A DNA stretch of 6,163 nt, taken from Hadesarchaea archaeon DG-33 (GTDB taxonomy: Archaea; Hadarchaeota; Hadarchaeia; Hadarchaeales; Hadarchaeaceae). Positions 4,571 through 6,163 of this stretch are shown here, piece after piece. The position numbers and the translations under genes are program-made. The number at the start of each line of letters is the position of its first letter. Positions within the stretch are counted from its first letter, which is position 1. Below the pieces are notes generated by a model. The model worked only from the letters and a program-made list of their open reading frames with translations, was not told the DNA's origin and ran no database searches. Location of the stretch: assembly GCA_001515185.1 (NCBI GenBank), contig LQHI01000054.1:1-6163 (forward strand), given 5' to 3'.

Positions 4571-6088
4571 TTAAGAAACGTACCTCACCGTTGGCTTTCC
4601 ATCTGTTGTCACGTTTAATCCTAATTTTCTCAACCCTGCCTCATCACCATTGCTCGGAACATGAGTTACGTGAATTTCGCACCCCTTGAGCTTCCCGAGC
4701 ATTTTTATCCCAACCGCTGCTGTAGGATTTGTAGCTGCACTAATAGCCAAGGATATTATAGTTTCTCCCACGTTCAAACTTTCCGATTTCGCGCCTAGGA
4801 CTCCTTTCTTAAGATTAGTTATTTTTTCAAGGACGTTTGATGATAACAGGTGAATTTCATCAGGAATTTTTGCCATTGTTTTTATAGCATTTAATATAGC
4901 TGCAGACTCCGCATGCAAAAGTGGTGAGTTTTTCCCTGTGACAATTCTACCATCCGGAAGTTCGATTGCTGCACCACAGAATATCCCTTTGTCCCCCTTC
5001 CCAAATTTTTCCGCTTCTATTGCAGCATTCCTTGCGGGCAACACAATTTTCCTATCTTCAACTTTCAACCCAATTTTTTTCATCAGCGCTTCGATTCTTT
5101 CGACGGTTTCTTTTGTTTCAATACCTCTCAAAAAGCCTCTTTTGTACTGGAAGCAGCGCCTTATTATCTCTTGTTTCGCCGCCGCCGCAACGACCGCGTC
5201 ATCGATTATTCCTTCCTTCGCCTTATTAACTCCCATACCTGTTGGGGAGCAATATTTACGTGTGAAGTCTTTTTCCCCTATGATCCTTCTAAGGATTTTT
5301 TTCATTATCTCAAAATTTTCTATATCTCGGTTGTAGCTGGCCGCCGTTACTCCATAAGCCTTCAGATGATATGGATCGACGATAACTTTATCGCCCAAAT
5401 CAGCTGTTGCCGCTTCGTAAGCTACATTTACTGGGTGCTCTGGCGGTAAGTTCCATATGGGGAAAGTTTCAAATTTCGCAAAACCGGAATTTATGCCTTT
5501 TTTGTGATCGTGATAGAGCTGAGACAGACAAAAGGACATTTTTCCAGAACCACCACCAGGACTTGTGGCCACGATTAGCGGTTTTTTTATTTCTAGGCAG
5601 GGTTGGGCCCCGAATCCCCTAACGGACACGACGAAATCTATATTTTTTGGATACCCGCTCATCTCAGTCTGCACATAAACTCTGATGCCTAAATTTTCTA
5701 ATTGCTGCTTGAGTTGTTTTGCAGCTTGCTCGCCCTCGAAGCGGGTAATTACAACTGCAAAAATATCAATGTTTTTTTCATGCAGCTCGCTAATGTCCTT
5801 CAGGGTTTGTTGATCGTAAGTCAGTGCTAGGTCATACCTTACTTTTCCTTTTTGAAGATCTTTTGCGGAAACACAATAAATCATTTCTAAGTTCTTTTTC
5901 AGCTTCTGAAACATCTTTATTTTGGTGTCTGGTTCGTAACCTGGTAAAACTCTTGCAGCGTGAGAATCATAGCATAATTTTCCACCAAATTCTAGGTAAA
6001 GCTTCTCGTCAAACTCTTTAATTTTGTCTAACAGCGCTCGGGTCTGAGCAGCCAAATATTTCTTTGTACTAAAACCCTCAAGTAGCAT
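4571..6088 (-). CDS. DUF1846 family protein, full length, AT-rich
   Basis: This 505-residue protein is a full-length DUF1846 member, a family well represented in Firmicutes with solved structures but no established reaction that I know of. Landmarks are LYLEFGGKLCYDSHAARVLPG (30-50), DLALTYD (86-92), VVITRFEGE (112-120), the glycine-rich SPGGGSGK (176-183), AKFETFPIWNLPPEHPVNVAYEAATADL (204-231, in two blocks around IWNLPPEHP) and NPTAAVGIKML then LKGCEIHVTH near the C-terminus. SPGGGSGK resembles a phosphate-binding loop. GAAIELPDGRIVTG followed by HAESAAIL (372-399) has the shape of a cytidine-deaminase-like HAE segment, but no PCxxC pair follows, so deamination cannot be claimed. ATG 6088 fits the family start (GFSTKKYL). 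No good ribosome binding site precedes it, so translation may be leaderless or nearly so. Hand-counted GC in a mid-gene sample is about 33%, against about 65% in dnaG, which suggests separate origin, possibly transfer from a bacterium. Confidence 0.88.
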   Translation of the reverse strand: MLLEGFSTKKYLAAQTRALLDKIKEFDEKLYLEFGGKLCYDSHAARVLPGYEPDTKIKMFQKLKKNLEMIYCVSAKDLQKGKVRYDLALTYDQQTLKDISELHEKNIDIFAVVITRFEGEQAAKQLKQQLENLGIRVYVQTEMSGYPKNIDFVVSVRGFGAQPCLEIKKPLIVATSPGGGSGKMSFCLSQLYHDHKKGINSGFAKFETFPIWNLPPEHPVNVAYEAATADLGDKVIVDPYHLKAYGVTAASYNRDIENFEIMKKILRRIIGEKDFTRKYCSPTGMGVNKAKEGIIDDAVVAAAAKQEIIRRCFQYKRGFLRGIETKETVERIEALMKKIGLKVEDRKIVLPARNAAIEAEKFGKGDKGIFCGAAIELPDGRIVTGKNSPLLHAESAAILNAIKTMAKIPDEIHLLSSNVLEKITNLKKGVLGAKSESLNVGETIISLAISAATNPTAAVGIKMLGKLKGCEIHVTHVPSNGDEAGLRKLGLNVTTDGKPTVRYVS

Positions 6089-6163
6089 AATTAATCATCA
6101 AACACAACAATTTAAGTTTTTTTGTATTTATTAATCTCCGACTAGTGGCCGCTACCTGAAAAA
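6089..6163 (-). promoter_or_regulatory. Upstream region of the DUF1846 gene with a possible TATA box
   Basis: On the minus strand ATTAATAAATAC (plus about 6124-6135) is a TATA-like stretch about 40 nt before ATG 6088. The transcript would start near 6104 with a leader of some 16 nt. The leader has only a weak TGATGAT match to a ribosome binding site. The outermost bases (6141-6163) are more GC-rich and hold no ORF or RNA gene that I can recognise. Confidence 0.35.

Noticed and set aside
4938..5622. Several plus-strand ORFs opposite the DUF1846 gene
   Set aside because: They overlap each other in different frames, show no recognisable domains, and mirror a well-conserved gene.
6141..6160. Polylinker-like ACTAGTGGCCGC suggesting cloning-vector sequence
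   Set aside because: It contains a SpeI-like site but no full NotI site or longer match to a vector that I can recall. Chance is more likely.
1..6163. CRISPR array, tRNA, rRNA or insertion sequence
   Set aside because: I looked for regularly spaced repeats, cloverleaf-like elements and transposase motifs on both strands and saw none.

Overview
The window comes from an archaeon. The diagnostic genes are an archaeal-type DnaG (TOPRIM) primase, a pelota/Dom34 ribosome-rescue factor, an archaeal RimI/Ard1-like N-acetyltransferase and an archaemetzincin with the HExxHxxGxxHC signature. Control signals are also archaeal: Shine-Dalgarno sites of the GGAGG/AGGTG type, a TATATATA promoter box, and GTG and TTG starts. 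I cannot place it below domain level with confidence. An uncultivated archaeon with a GC-rich (roughly 55-65% in hand-counted samples) core genome fits.

Layout, left to right. Positions 1-110 (minus) hold the first 36 codons of a small unrecognised membrane protein cut by the window edge. Positions 230-1266 (minus) encode pelota, but its reading frame is broken: domain 1 and domains 2+3 lie in different frames and meet at an A6 tract that forms the heptamer A-AAA-AAT, followed by a 6-bp hairpin. Positions 1296-1958 (minus) encode a small Zot-like/FtsK-HerA-like P-loop ATPase, 29 bp upstream of pelota and probably cotranscribed with it. Positions 2096-2554 (plus) encode the RimI-like acetyltransferase. 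It converges on dnaG (2555-3724, minus) with stop codons that touch and no intergenic base. A divergent regulatory region with three inverted repeats (about 3725-3963) separates dnaG from the archaemetzincin gene (3964-4497, plus). After a 73-bp convergent gap comes a full-length DUF1846 gene (4571-6088, minus). It is much richer in A+T than its neighbours and resembles the bacterial (Firmicutes-type) family closely.

Most of the window is information-processing housekeeping: ribosome rescue (pelota), N-terminal protein acetylation (RimI), and DNA priming or exosome-associated RNA processing (DnaG). The archaemetzincin and DUF1846 genes have no clear functional link to these.

The strongest lead is the pelota frame disruption. 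If it is real and not a homopolymer error or a fresh mutation, a ribosome-rescue factor may be made by -1 frameshifting at a slippery site of the kind known from the Sulfolobus alpha-fucosidase gene. This would resemble, in logic, the frameshift autoregulation of bacterial release factor 2. There is also evidence against it: the inter-domain linker looks about 12 residues short, which fits a simple out-of-frame deletion.
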